From the NCBI GenBank assembly GCA_026874595.1, contig CM049322.1, positions 33,558,340 through 33,622,339 of the forward strand: a DNA stretch of 64,000 bases, read 5' to 3'. This document shows, one piece after another, positions 48,145 to 60,400 of the stretch. The translations under genes were made by a program, and so were the position numbers. The notes beneath the pieces were generated by a model. It searched no databases. It was not told where the DNA came from and saw only the letters and a list, made by a program, of their open reading frames with translations. How positions within the stretch are numbered: position 1 is the stretch's first letter; the number at the start of each line of letters is the position of its first letter. This stretch comes from Sipunculus nudus. Lineage: Eukaryota > Annelida > Sipuncula > Golfingiida > Sipunculidae.

Positions 48145-48548
48145 TATGTATTTATATTTATATATACCGTTTGTAATATATAGCAATATTAATATATAGG
48201 CCAGTCGGTTGACACGCTGAGGAATTTCATCTACCAGGCGTTCGCTTTATTTAACTATGAGGCGCTTTTCTTATTACCTTCGCTTATTAACTTACTATTG
48301 TTTACCTATAGTTAAACTTTCCTTAAGCGTTGAACATTCGCGTTGACGGCAGCTGTAGTCCTACACTTTGACAAAATTTTTGACATGGTCCTGAAGAACC
48401 CTTATTTATGTTAAAGAATCTTAATTCATCCAAAAGAATCCACCTTCTTTAAAGAACCCTGTTTTGCCTCAAAGCACCTTAGAGTTATTTACTCTACATT
48501 GAGATTCTGCAGAAAACCCTCATGAACCCTGTTTTACGTATAGTGTAA
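47168..48548. mobile_element. TIR element with GGTTCTTT/AAAGAACC arms, unit 2 (both ends present)
   Basis: Outer ends TTACACT (47168) and AGTGTAA (48542-48548) are exact inverted repeats. Left arm shorter than in unit 1 by an internal deletion near 47265. Right arm contains AAAGAACCCTG and AAAGAATCC phrases. Confidence 0.55.
48092..48166. repeat. (AT)n microsatellite in block D, unit 2
   Basis: Counterpart of 33871-33942. Confidence 0.9.
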
Positions 48549-49793
48549 CATTTTCTTAAATTTGCTAAGGGCATTATACCCTTGAAACCGGTACACAAAG
48601 AAAATTACAAACAGGTAAAATATGCCAGCAGATAACATTTATAAATGGTCTAGAGACAGATAATGATTAGTTTATATGCGATATGTGTTAACATTCTAGC
48701 CCTGACTTGGTTGAGCACTTGTTTTCACAATCTGAATTAATGGAATTAGATAAGTGATGGGATTCTTTAACATACATCTTCATGTTCTACATATAGTTAA
48801 CCATATTTAATAAGCATGACGATGAGGTGATAAACAGTTTACTTCGTGCCGAACGGCTACTTACTGCTCTGATATTTTTTTAAGGTTTGCACAACACATT
48901 GCCACATTACTGAAAAAATGCATTATTCTAGAACTGTAAATATGTGACTGGGTCGTTTCATAATATGCAATGTGGTTGCTATTGGCTCATCTGAGCTATA
49001 GGGATCACCCATTGTCCGTCTTCCGCCCGGTTATCCGGCCGTCCGTCCGTCCGTGCACGAATTGTAACCGGTAGTCCTAGAATTTTTTTACTATAAAACA
49101 AAGAAGGTTCTGGACAAATCTCCTTGGAAACCTGAAATTAAGTCATCCTGACCTATATTTTGTGATCGACAGCCCGAAAACATGATTGTGACCACTCAGA
49201 GAGTCAGACGGAGCAAATAAAATGCTTTAATTATATCTAGAGTACTTTAAAGTAAAATTTAGGGAGGTTCTAATACAATGTCCTTGTAAACGTGTAATTA
49301 AGTCACTGTGACCTGTATTCCGCGACCTAATGGAAAAGATGTCTTATAAGCAATATGAATGTCAGTTAGGCATAACACGTATTTATGAGACCTAGAATCT
49401 TCTAACGCACGATCCTGGGAGGTTCTTGTCAAATCTCCTTGGAAACCTGAAATTAGCTCATCCTCATCCTATGTTGTGACTTACGGGCCAAAAACATGAT
49501 TTTGAGAACCAAGATAGTCAGACAGGTCACAAATTGTATACATTAGGCCTAGAATGCTCTAGTGTTACATGAAGTGAGGTCCTAGGCAAATGTCCTTAGA
49601 AACCCGAAATCAGGTCACTTCGACCTATATATTGCGACAAATAGGAAAAAAATGTCATATGAGCACCCCAAATTTCAGATATGCACAAATCGTATTTGTA
49701 AGGCCTAAAATCTTCTAACGCATCAACCTGGGAGGTTCTAGGCTAAATTAGATAATGGTTGCATATATTTCGGGACCTACGCTGCCCTAATTA

Positions 49794-51738
49794 GGCAAAA
49801 GGCAGTAACTGCTCTAAAGATGATTTTGAGTAATTGCCCTTTAAAGTGTTTCTAAGTGTCCCATTAAGACCATTATCAGCAGGTACTGAACTTTATATTT
49901 TATATGTACGATATTATAGCAGTATTTAACTGGTAACTGGAGGAAGCATTCCAGCCATTTGTTTTTTTAAATATTGCGAGAACTGTCTTTTACCTCATTA
50001 CTGCAGAAGCGATTATATATAACCTCCCAAAGGCAAAAAACCAGTAACTGCACAGTCGATGATTCTGAATTTGAATAATTACCTTTTCCAAGTGGTTCAA
50101 GTGCCACATCACATCATTAACACTAAAATTTTCAAGACTGACGTAAACATCACCTTAAAACCACGGCCACAACCTCACAAAATGCAATTTTAAGCCAAAA
50201 CTTGGGTAATATTTTCCGATTGATTGTAAACAAAATAAGTCATAATAAAAATAAACCACAGATGCGCATCTGCATAGGGAGTTCTACTAATACAGGTAGA
50301 TGTCTTTTCCTGTAGGCATTTTGTTTAAAATATACTTTAATATTTTCTCTATATTGGTGGATTTATTTTAATTTTTTTGTAATTGTACCATCTCTTACAT
50401 GATCATCAACCAGAACTTGTAAAATTAAGTTAGGCTATGTTTTAATAATGACACAAAAGTCTATTAATGTTTCAACTCAAATCATTATTTTAATATATTT
50501 ATGGCACTGAAATCGACAAGAACAGTCAACGTTTCGTTTAGCAAATAATAACATAGTTTCAAGAATGAAGATAATATTGATAATAAACATTAGGACATGA
50601 TTTTAGAAATTTGAACCTAAGACTGTATTCAGCTAGAGGCAAAGTTTGTTTAGATATTTCAGTAAAGGTTAATTGTCATGTCCTTTAAAGTCTGAAATCT
50701 GCTTATCCTGACATCATACTAAGTTCAGTTTCCTCAACGAGAATGTTTAATGTAAAGATCTTTTAACAAATATTTAAAATTACTTTATTTGGGATATGCC
50801 GGAAAAATACGACAGCCTGTCTGCATGTAAAGTTTCACTTCTCTGGGCTGATGGTCTAACTTTATGCTCGGGTAATGATCCATTTTCCAACTTGTGTCTT
50901 TGCTTCCTATAGCAAAAATATAGGTCAGCTATTTACGGTCAGGTATGCTGAACTTTAGTGAAAAGTCAAATTTTTCTTTATGTGAAGCGTAATCTTTGCG
51001 TCTAAAACGAAGTGTCCTCTGTTGGGGGATAATTGTCATTTTCAAAAATACAAGAAAAATTATTAAATATGAAAACATTAAAGTGGTGGTACCAGTAGCA
51101 TTTCAAGATTTTCAGGGATCAATTTTTAGATCATATTTCATAAAAATATACATAATCATTCCCGAAATGTATGATCCTATATAAATTTACTAAATTTAAC
51201 TTATATGTACTGAAAAAATCCCCCGTAATTTAAGAGTACCTGATAGTTATTTCTTATCCCCATACCAAAGACAATCTAGTGGCATTTAAAGTTTGGATAT
51301 GCAATGTACTGCCAATCCCATTTTTCTATTTCTGCTCAGTGGAAGGATAGACCCATGGATGAAATATGTGATTCTCAAAAATAAAAGTAAAGCCTATACT
51401 TTCGTCCAAGATGACCGGTTAAGACGCTGTTTGTCAAGCTAGAAATTCAAAAGTACTGACGATATTTTTTGTACCCTTCTGAATATAGAGCGAGAACTGT
51501 AATATGTCAATGACAATTAGCATTCTGAATTCCATAACAATCAATCTGACTTATATTAAATGTGGTCTTTTATTTGATGTTTTATTTTTCTGTACCCAGA
51601 GAACACAAGTTAATTAACCTAAACCTGGATTCCCCATAGATAACTTACCAGGACTGTCATCATGTTGACTTTCTGGCTTAAAAGTTTCTATCTGCTTAGA
51701 TAACCTAAAATGCCCCTCTCTCTCTCCCTCCCTCCCCC

Positions 51739-51787
<49 letters not shown>

Positions 51788-52264
51788 ATATTGTCATGTC
51801 CGTATTTCACCATAGTGTCAAGTTTTTCCTGCTATATAGTTTCACAATCTATTCTGTTATGTTTTAATTTGTTATACATTTTTTCTGCAGAGCCATGGAA
51901 TTCCTCCACCTTAGTTTTTCAGAAAGACATTTGTTTAACTATCACGAACAAATGGCAGTATCTTCGTTGTCAGTTTACGAAATATATGCCAATCCTTAGG
52001 TAAAGAGCAGTAAGTGTTCTTACTGCTATTTACCTTAGGATTTTCGTATGCTTCCTGTGCGGAAAAGGCAGTAAGTGGAGATACTGCTTTTTACTTTAGT
52101 ATTGTGGTGTATAAACGCAAATATGGTGATGTTACTGCCCTCATATCTCGGGATTCCCGAGGGCTAGGACTTAGCAACACATATATCTGATAGCACACAT
52201 ACTGCTATTGAAGATTTGAGCGTTAACTCATTTTTGCCCAAACATGGACATACTGCCTTTTGCC
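49794..52264. mobile_element. Harbinger-like non-autonomous DNA transposon nested in the satellite array
   Basis: Exact 14-bp terminal inverted repeats GGCAAAAGGCAGTA (left 49794-49807, right reverse complement 52251-52264) lie inside a TTA/TTA 3-bp target duplication (49791-49793, 52265-52267). A TWA target and short TIR fit the PIF/Harbinger superfamily. The subterminal regions repeat the AAAGGCAGTAA and TTACTGC phrases as hairpins, for example 51994-52039. Interior frames, including the 62-codon one at 50996, do not look like a transposase. Unit 1 lacks the element. Confidence 0.65.
51709..51786. repeat. (CT)n(AT)n microsatellite
   Basis: Inside the Harbinger-like element; a CT/CCT-rich run followed by AT. 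Confidence 0.9.
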
Positions 52265-53284
52265 TTAGCACGCGGAGATTCAGACAAAGCTCAAATTGTA
52301 TCCATTAAGCCTAGAATCTTCTAGCCAAATAATAAGGGATGTCCTAGACAAATATCCTCAAAATAATGAAATTAGGTCACTGTGACCAATATTCTGCGCC
52401 CTAAAGAAAAATATATCATATGTGCATCCTGAATGTCAGCTGAAAACAAATCGTATGTTTTAAACCTAAAAACATCTAACTGTACAACCAGGGAAATCTC
52501 CTAGGGAACTTGAAATTAGGTCATGGTGACATATATTTTGTGACATCTGGGTGGAAAACATGATTTGGAGCAGCAAGACAGTAAGACAGTGCTCTAATTG
52601 TAACCATACGGCCTAAAATCCTCTAACATAACATTAATAGATGTCCTTGGTAAATGTCCTCGGAAACGTGAAAGTAGGTCAATGTGACCTATATCTGCGA
52701 CCTATAGGAAAAAGAAGTCATACGGGCACCCTAAAGGTCAGATCGACACAAATCGTATCTTTTAAACCTTTAAACATTTAACAGTACAACAAGGAGGTCC
52801 TAGGAAAATCTCCTTGGGAACATGAAATTAGGTCATGGTGACCTATATTTTGTGACCTTTGGTCCGAAAACATGATTTTGAGCAGGCAGACAGGGCTCGA
52901 ATTGTATACATAAGACCTAATATCCTTTAACCTTACAATTGGGGATGTCCTGGGCAAATGATCTTGGAAAAGTAAAATTAGGCCATCGTGACCTATATTC
53001 TGCGACCTATAGTAAAAGATGTCATATGAGCACCTTGACCATCAGATGGGCACAAATCGTATCTTTTAAACCATTGTATTATACTTCATTTAGTTTGGAT
53101 TAATTGGGTTTTGTATTCAGCACTTTTTATGATTTATCCTTTTAGTCTAGAAGGGAAATAAGTATATATTAATCAAGCAATCAATTATGCTCTGCTCACA
53201 TGTACCTGGTGCAGCGCGTCACGAATATAACAGAGATATCCGGTTTACAAACTTGATGTTTCAAACATCCTATAATGATAAATA

Positions 53285-53392
53285 TAGTGAAATCTCGCTA
53301 TTACGATCACCTGCAGGAGCAGTCTAATTGGTCATGGAAAGAGGGTGGGGTGGTCCTGGTAGCTGCTTGAGAATTCGGGCGAGATTTCACTG
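53285..53392. mobile_element. Pogo/Tc1-like MITE, unit 2
   Basis: 108 bp with ends TAGTGAAATCTCGCTA and GGGCGAGATTTCACTG, an inverted pair of about 13 bp, inside TA dinucleotides. Short TIRs plus a TA target fit Tc1/mariner-pogo MITEs. Present in both units, so inserted before the duplication. Confidence 0.7.
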
Positions 53393-54879
53393 TAAAATAA
53401 TGCAGCCCTAACACAGTAGAATATACATCCATTCCGCTTTAATTCATTTAATAAGACACGGTAAATATGATTAAAACATTGTGTTCTCTGTTATTATATA
53501 TGACTGCTGACGTTCAAGTGCAATGATTACCGTTTTCCAATCCACGTCATCAAATGATTGCGAATCTGTTGATTTACGTCTTTATCTTTAAAACGGGGGG
53601 CTCTTTATTGAATTCGAAGATACATTTTTCTCCCTACATATTATATGATGTAAATAATACTTAGCTTGTAACATATTAAAATTGAGCTTTTTTCTTTGAA
53701 TTTTTAGAGTATCTCGAATATTTTATTTTTTATCGAATCTCTGGTATTCTAATCAAAAGGATTGTAAAATAATTCCAAAAGTATTTCACTTCTTAACATG
53801 TTATGAATTTGTGGATTGAACCCTCTTAATATTGATATTCAATGTTTGCATATTGATGTTTTGACAATAATCATTTTGCTTATACACATTTTCTAATCAA
53901 GTTTACATTGAAAATCCTACATTTTTATTCCAGTGTTCGTGTATATGTTTTGCATTATATTCCCGAGTCTTCTCCTGTGACGACATTTCCTGATTCCTTC
54001 TATTTTAGCTCACATACATAAAATTGTATGGAAAATTGAAATGGATAATACACTTTGTCATTAAAATGTACATATAGGTTCGCATTAGCTGTTCCCATTC
54101 TTGAATTATGGAAGATCTTGTTTCTTCTTATCACCATACCTGTATTTTTATCTGCCTGCCTACTCTTCTATCTGTCTATCTTCTTTTTTTGTTTAATGTC
54201 ATTAAAACAATAGAGTCCAACAAAAGGTCTGTGCTTATGAACTACTTAACTCTATAGTATTTTCATTCAGAAAATGTCATATAAATAATATTGCTTTGGT
54301 TGCTTAAATGTCTTTTGACAAGGCCTTGTTTGTGAGCATATGTCATCAGCCGCTAAACGCTTGAACTTTATGCATTTCCATGGTAATATAAAAGTATAAA
54401 TATAGACATAATACAAGGTTCAATGACATAATCTGTAGGCTCTGTTGATGGAAGGTGCTTTCGAAGGCAGTGCACGACATATAAATCATGACTTGAGCAT
54501 ATGAATCCGGCACTTTAAATATCGGGCGTCAAACATACATACACACACATATATATGAGTGTGTGTATATATCACCCAGGATCCCCTTGTAAGATCGGGA
54601 ATGGCTGCTTGCACATATTCTCATTATAAGGCATCACACTAAATAAGTTCATGAGGTTTATCTCTCATTCACGATTCATTTTAATCAAGTATACGTGGTA
54701 TAAATTCTTTAATTATTGTTATGATTGATTTTTTTTTCTAAATGTTTCATACTTTTTTCTCATTGGAGAACAAAGAATTGTGTTTCTGTAAGGTCAGGCA
54801 CCCCACCTGGAATACATTATATCTGACTGGAGACATGCCCAGGTTGAAGCTTACCATAATATATTTGACACACATACAG

Positions 54880-56394
54880 GCATATAACATAGCTAGAAAA
54901 AAGTTTAATTCCAGTGAGGTGAATGTGATATTTGTCAAGAATATAACCAACAAGCTATCCTTGTATTCCGATTGGCCAGTATATGGAGTGTAGTTTACCT
55001 TACCCCTCTGGCCAATGGGGTGGATGGAGTGGCGTTATTGGTTATGATTTAATAAGAGGGAACACAAACGGCATTGTACGAGCAAGTGGAGGGATTCATT
55101 TATATATATTGACATTTTTATTCTTTGGTTATACCCCTTAGGAAAAAAATGGTTTCCCGAATTGCCAAATTCACGTCTTCTGTAGCTCTGTGCCACACAT
55201 GCCACCAACTTGTGTGAGCGAGAATGTGTGTTGAAGAATGCAGAATGTAGCTACAGTAATTGAACTTCAAACCCCGATTCGACAAAAAGATTTTCATCAC
55301 TTTATTTTTCTATCTAACAGTCCCTAAATTAATATGATGGTAAATGGGACACTGTGGACTTGCGATAACACTGTAGATACATTATCAGTATATATAATAA
55401 CATCTTATTTTTTAAAGTGCCCTGGCGTGTTTTTTACATGATGGTACCGGTTTCATGCAAAATGGCCTTATTATAAACAGCATGTCACCGGCGGTCGATT
55501 GTCATTTAAACGTTCAAACATTTGATGAGATTAAATACTTACATCTGTAAGGGATGTATTTCCTCTATCGTTCATGTTTTACCTGGTGTCTCAAGCGACG
55601 TCTGTGTCAGATGAAATACTTATTCTGAATTGATTTTCACGTGTAAAGATAAACAGATGTAGCCATACCTGTCGCCCATACTGCACCGAATCGTATATTT
55701 TTTACATTGATTACAAGTCTCAAACATAAAGCAAAAGCTGTACCCACCAGCATGTAACTGTGTCCTATTGGTGAATTCATATTCCTTGCCAGAGGGGTTG
55801 CCTTGCAGGTAATTCATTCCTCCGATGCAGCCCTACCATTAGGATATGATATGACATCGCATGCAGGGATGAGGAGTGTTCGCCGCTTTTTTCTTCCTTT
55901 CCATCCTTTGATAAAGTAGCGTGATTTTTAATCGGACCAAACTTTTGGTTTCATATCATCATACATATCATCTTCCGTTTGCATGTTTTCCATTTACTAC
56001 AAAAGCTATATGTTACAAGGTTACAATCAACGCATGAATATGGTATCAGTCTCTGACAAAATAATATCTGAAAAGTATAATAAAACATAAGGCAAAGGAC
56101 GAAATGAACACGAAACACTTGATAGTGATAAAAGCCTCGTCATTCAAAGCAGGTCACTGAATGTCGCAATAATTACACAAGGACGGCCCTTCACTGTAAA
56201 ACTTCCAAATGGCCAAGGCACACAAGCAGATAAGATAAGATATATTTATTAAGCCAATATAAAATACAGTATATGTTTTACTGAGGATGCATGTACAATC
56301 AGGAAATATGTAGGTGGCACCACCAAAGTATGCACCAGTCAAGCATGTACCAAATTGAAACAGAAAGGTATTAGTTCAGTTAAAAAATAAATTT
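54880..56394 (+). repeat. Duplicated block A, copy 3
   Basis: Collinear with copy 2 with small deletions. Its right edge, TTCAAATAAGGCTTTCTG, is an empty site for the element at 8003-10516. Confidence 0.75.
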
Positions 56395-57365
56395 ATTCAA
56401 ATAAGGCTTTCTGTGTCATTCTAGACTTCCTGGCCAGGTTACAAACCCGTTACCACATCCGATTTTTGTTATAACCAGCAATTGATCTATCCAGGAACTC
56501 TTTGTGACCTTAATCGCATATTCGTTCAATAAATAATCATAAGCATTGGACTAACGAGTAACCAATCAGGTGACCTTAACATTGTAAAGCGTCAAATAAC
56601 TGACATTTTTTTGCACAATTTAACATAGCTCTGTCAAACAGAATACGTGTAGTCTGTACCAGTACCAATGTCGGCATGTTTTCCGGGATATTCTCTTTAT
56701 ACAAAGAAGACAGTATAACACGTTTAGACTATAAGTTGCAGGAGCCATTTCTCCGACTACCAAGTAAATAATAATGTTTTACTTGGCACGGAATTCGATG
56801 GAGAAATATAACCCAAAATATTGCAAGGCAATTCCCAGTGACTGCGATATATTCAACAATAATTATTGAGAACAGCGATACCAGTCAACGCGACGTAGCA
56901 GGTCATCGACCTTTGTGTCGTCATTATTACATTGTAGACAGCTCTCGCTACCATAGGCCGGGAAGACCTTCTGCGAAGGAGCGTTTTGGGTCTCATTATA
57001 ATAATAAGGTTAAAAGAGTGGAGCTTTTGGCCTTTAGTGGATAGGTCATTTGTCATAAGTTGGAGAACAGACATTTTTCCTGTTATGGGCGACACCTTTC
57101 GGTGCCGACTGGCACTTGATGTTCCAGTTGTTTGTATCTGTTTGTATCTATCAGAATAATCACACTTTGTTAAATATAAAAAACAATTTTATCTTTATAT
57201 GATTTCATGTATCTGGCTTATCTTGACAAAATACGAATTGCTAAACCGTAGGAACCATACACTGCCATTTACAGACAGTGTGCGTGCATCTAAACAACTA
57301 ATGCCTTGAATAAAAAAATGACATAAAATGATCAGTAACACTTGTAACAAATGAAGAATATATCC

Positions 57366-57366
<1 letters not shown>

Positions 57367-57427
<61 letters not shown>
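57367..57427. repeat. (AT)n microsatellite, block B copy 3
   Basis: Third instance of the locus at 11528. Confidence 0.9.
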
Positions 57428-57431
<4 letters not shown>

Positions 57432-60400
57432 ATATGTTTTATTAAACTGATTTCATATACCTTGTACATAACGCGAAATGCCCTGTAGCGGCGTCGTTAT
57501 AATAACGAACAATCACAATCTTATCGCTCGGGAGATAAGGCAGTAGTGTCCTATAAACAACAGGGTTGTTTGTATATTTTTTTTTTATTTTTTAGTGATT
57601 TTCAGTTCGTGAATTTGATAGTTTGAAGCTTGCAATGGAAGCACAGGCCAACGAGAGAATGGCCGTCGTTCATGTATCATTTACTTATGCACATGCCATT
57701 ATTGCTGGAACCACATCTTATTGCTGCCTGTCAATTTTTTATAACCCCAGGACGCTTAGAAGACACCTGTGCACCTGTGTACTATGAAAATTTACATTTT
57801 AAAATCCGCGATTTTCTGAATGTATGAAAGGTAGATGACAGCTAAATTAATGGACAACATACGACCTAAATGACCTTGTCTACTGTTAGCATTGAAGCAG
57901 CATACTACAAACATAACACAGCACAAATAATGCGGGTTGCTTAAATCACAGCCATACAGTTTATATAAACACAACAGTGATTTGTTATCTTTTCTAGAAC
58001 TGAATAAAGACTTGCATCATGCCCGTCAATTACACTGCATCAATGCCGCCATAGTTTTGTGACTACGATATATTCGAAAGATGCATTCACGTATATTACT
58101 AAATTAAACTGAATCATTAATAAAATACTTTACATAAGAATAATGATACTGTTTCATTTTACAGCATCTAAATTGTTTGTTAATGATTAATATTGCCAAT
58201 ATGCAGCTTTATTTTTAACAAGAATACAAAGGATTGCTAATTTTTTAAAATATTAATTCTGTTGATCTAGGAATTCTCTGTAACTTAAGTGGAAATTACT
58301 TTTTGAAAGGCCTTCTCTAAATACTGTTGAGTACAAGAGTGTAGATAATAGGTTTTCAAAATGAACATAAAGTAGAATAGAATGAGATATTTTCTGTATG
58401 TTTTCCTTCGATTAACATTCGAGATATATTTACTTGTCAGCAAGGGACAAAATTCCTTTTAGGGAAGCAACCACAAAGAAAAGTACATTTATCCACTCAC
58501 ATGCTTTATGGTAGTTTCCTTTCGTATTTAATGTCTACATAAAGAGAACTATATTGTTACTCGCAAGCTGGTTTTTACCAACATTAATATTTACGTCTTT
58601 TACATAATGCAGCCAAAAAGGGGACATAGACTAGAGGATCCATACTTATTGATATTTTCTTTCATAGATTGCACGCATCTTTCACTAATCAAACATGAAT
58701 TGAAAAATAAATTACAATAACTCTTTTGATGCATCTTTATTACGATAAAAAGGTTAAAGATACAAAATATATTAAAAATAAAATATATAAAAAAAAATTT
58801 TTATTAAATATATTATGTAAGAGTTAAACGATTAATATGTCGTTATTGGGTAAACAGAACTTCCGAAACGTGTGTCATCAGTTATGTTCAGAACATATAT
58901 TTCTTGGACAAGTGTTCAGAAATCTCCTGTATAAGTTGAAAACTTTTGGAACAATTAAGTAATAACAATACATCACTGAAGGGGGTTCAAGACAACTGTG
59001 TCTTGATCTTGTAGCTTCCTCAAATTCTACATTAAAACAAACCATTAACTTAAGAAGAATATTAAATATTGAACATTTACAGATTCTCAAATCTAATTGA
59101 TAAAAGGTCTCATTGAAGGACAGGTTTTTCTCTGATCGTCTTATTGTGACGGCTCTGATATTATTTTAGCAATTTTTTTTTCTGTTCAGCGAAAACATAA
59201 ATGCGAAACATATCATTGGATAAAAACCCTTTATCCGCAAACACTCTGCTACGGACCAATGGCCTAGTTCTCAGGCTTGTATCAAATTCTCTAAACATTT
59301 GTATGTTTATCTCCTTAAAGGGGTTTAAAAAAGTCTTTACTTCAGCGGTAAATGTAGACATCCTGTGTTAAATACTTGTTTTTGCTGTATTCATATTAGT
59401 TTATATAATACTCATGAAGTAATGTTGTGTCGTTTCTTTTCCTGAATGACATATAAATTATTCCATTGCAATGTAAAAGGAATGAACAAAACCACAACCA
59501 CAAGGAACAAGTTAATGATCAATATGGTTCCACACGCCCCCAGGTATAAAAGTGAAGCCTATATTATACCTCGATGAAATGATCACATATGATTAGAAAA
59601 TGTAGTATAAGGCCACCACCGCTATTTTGAGATATTAACATTCCAAAACAATTTGTTTTGTGGGAGAACATGCTGTGCTGTTAATGAGTATTTTTTATCA
59701 CGTCAACGTTTCTTCCGTAGAAACGTATTTTCCTTTTCCCGTTTATCCAGGATACAAAATTAAAACAAATGCATACATGTTTTCAACTGATTCCTGAAGC
59801 ATATCAAGCAACTAAACCTTTACGCATTTTTGCAACTTAGCAAGGATTCAAATTTGGAAAATATCTACAAAACATTATTTATCCTAAATTAACAACTTTT
59901 TTTTTAAGTAATATGTTACAAATTTGCAATTATAATAATAATAATAACAACAAGACTGTTACAAACAACAATTTTCTATTACCACAAGGTTGCTGTTATT
60001 ACTATATTACCCTGCCTACCTTAATATTATATCATTATTACTGAAACACAATACCGTTATCAGATTCCTGCGGCGAATTTATGTTTTAAAATATAATAAC
60101 CCTTATGACGTACAAGATAATAAAGGGGATTTATGTACAATTACCTAAAAGTCCTTATTATTTTCAGGCAAATTTCTTGAACAGGTATTTATTGCTGGCA
60201 TTAATTTTTTCATCTGAATCAGAGTCATAACGGTTAAATAGCCATAATTCCCATATTTATAAGATTTTGCCATGTCCTTAAAATATTATACACACCTTAC
60301 CTAGTATTTTACACAGGTTGCTAAAACATTTGTTACAGATGTATATAGTACTGGTAACCATCGCCGAGGCGAGATTTCTCATTTAGATGTGACATTAAAA

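Larger units (their letters stand above)
48981..53075 (+). mobile_element. Satellite-bearing mobile element, unit 2 copy (interrupted, 3' end lost)
   Basis: Starts with a shortened version of the AGCTCA...TCTGAGCTATAG end and carries about 160-bp units with the same palindrome (for example 52676-52690 and 52830-52844). It is split by the 49794-52264 element. The 3' terminal part seen at 37741-37800 is missing; the array joins block F directly. Confidence 0.65.
43646..58470 (+). repeat. Large tandem duplication, unit 2
   Basis: Second copy of C-D-E-F-A-B, continuing as block B copy 3 beyond the point where unit 1 is truncated. Blocks: C 43646-47110 (with a 0.7-kb insert), D 47168-48548, E 48981-53075 (with a 2.5-kb insert), F 53076-54879, A 54880-56394, B 56395-63412. 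Confidence 0.8.

Noticed and set aside
50996-51184. 62-codon ORF inside the Harbinger-like element as a transposase remnant
   Set aside because: No DDE, helix-turn-helix or Myb-like pattern is visible, and composition follows the AT-rich background.
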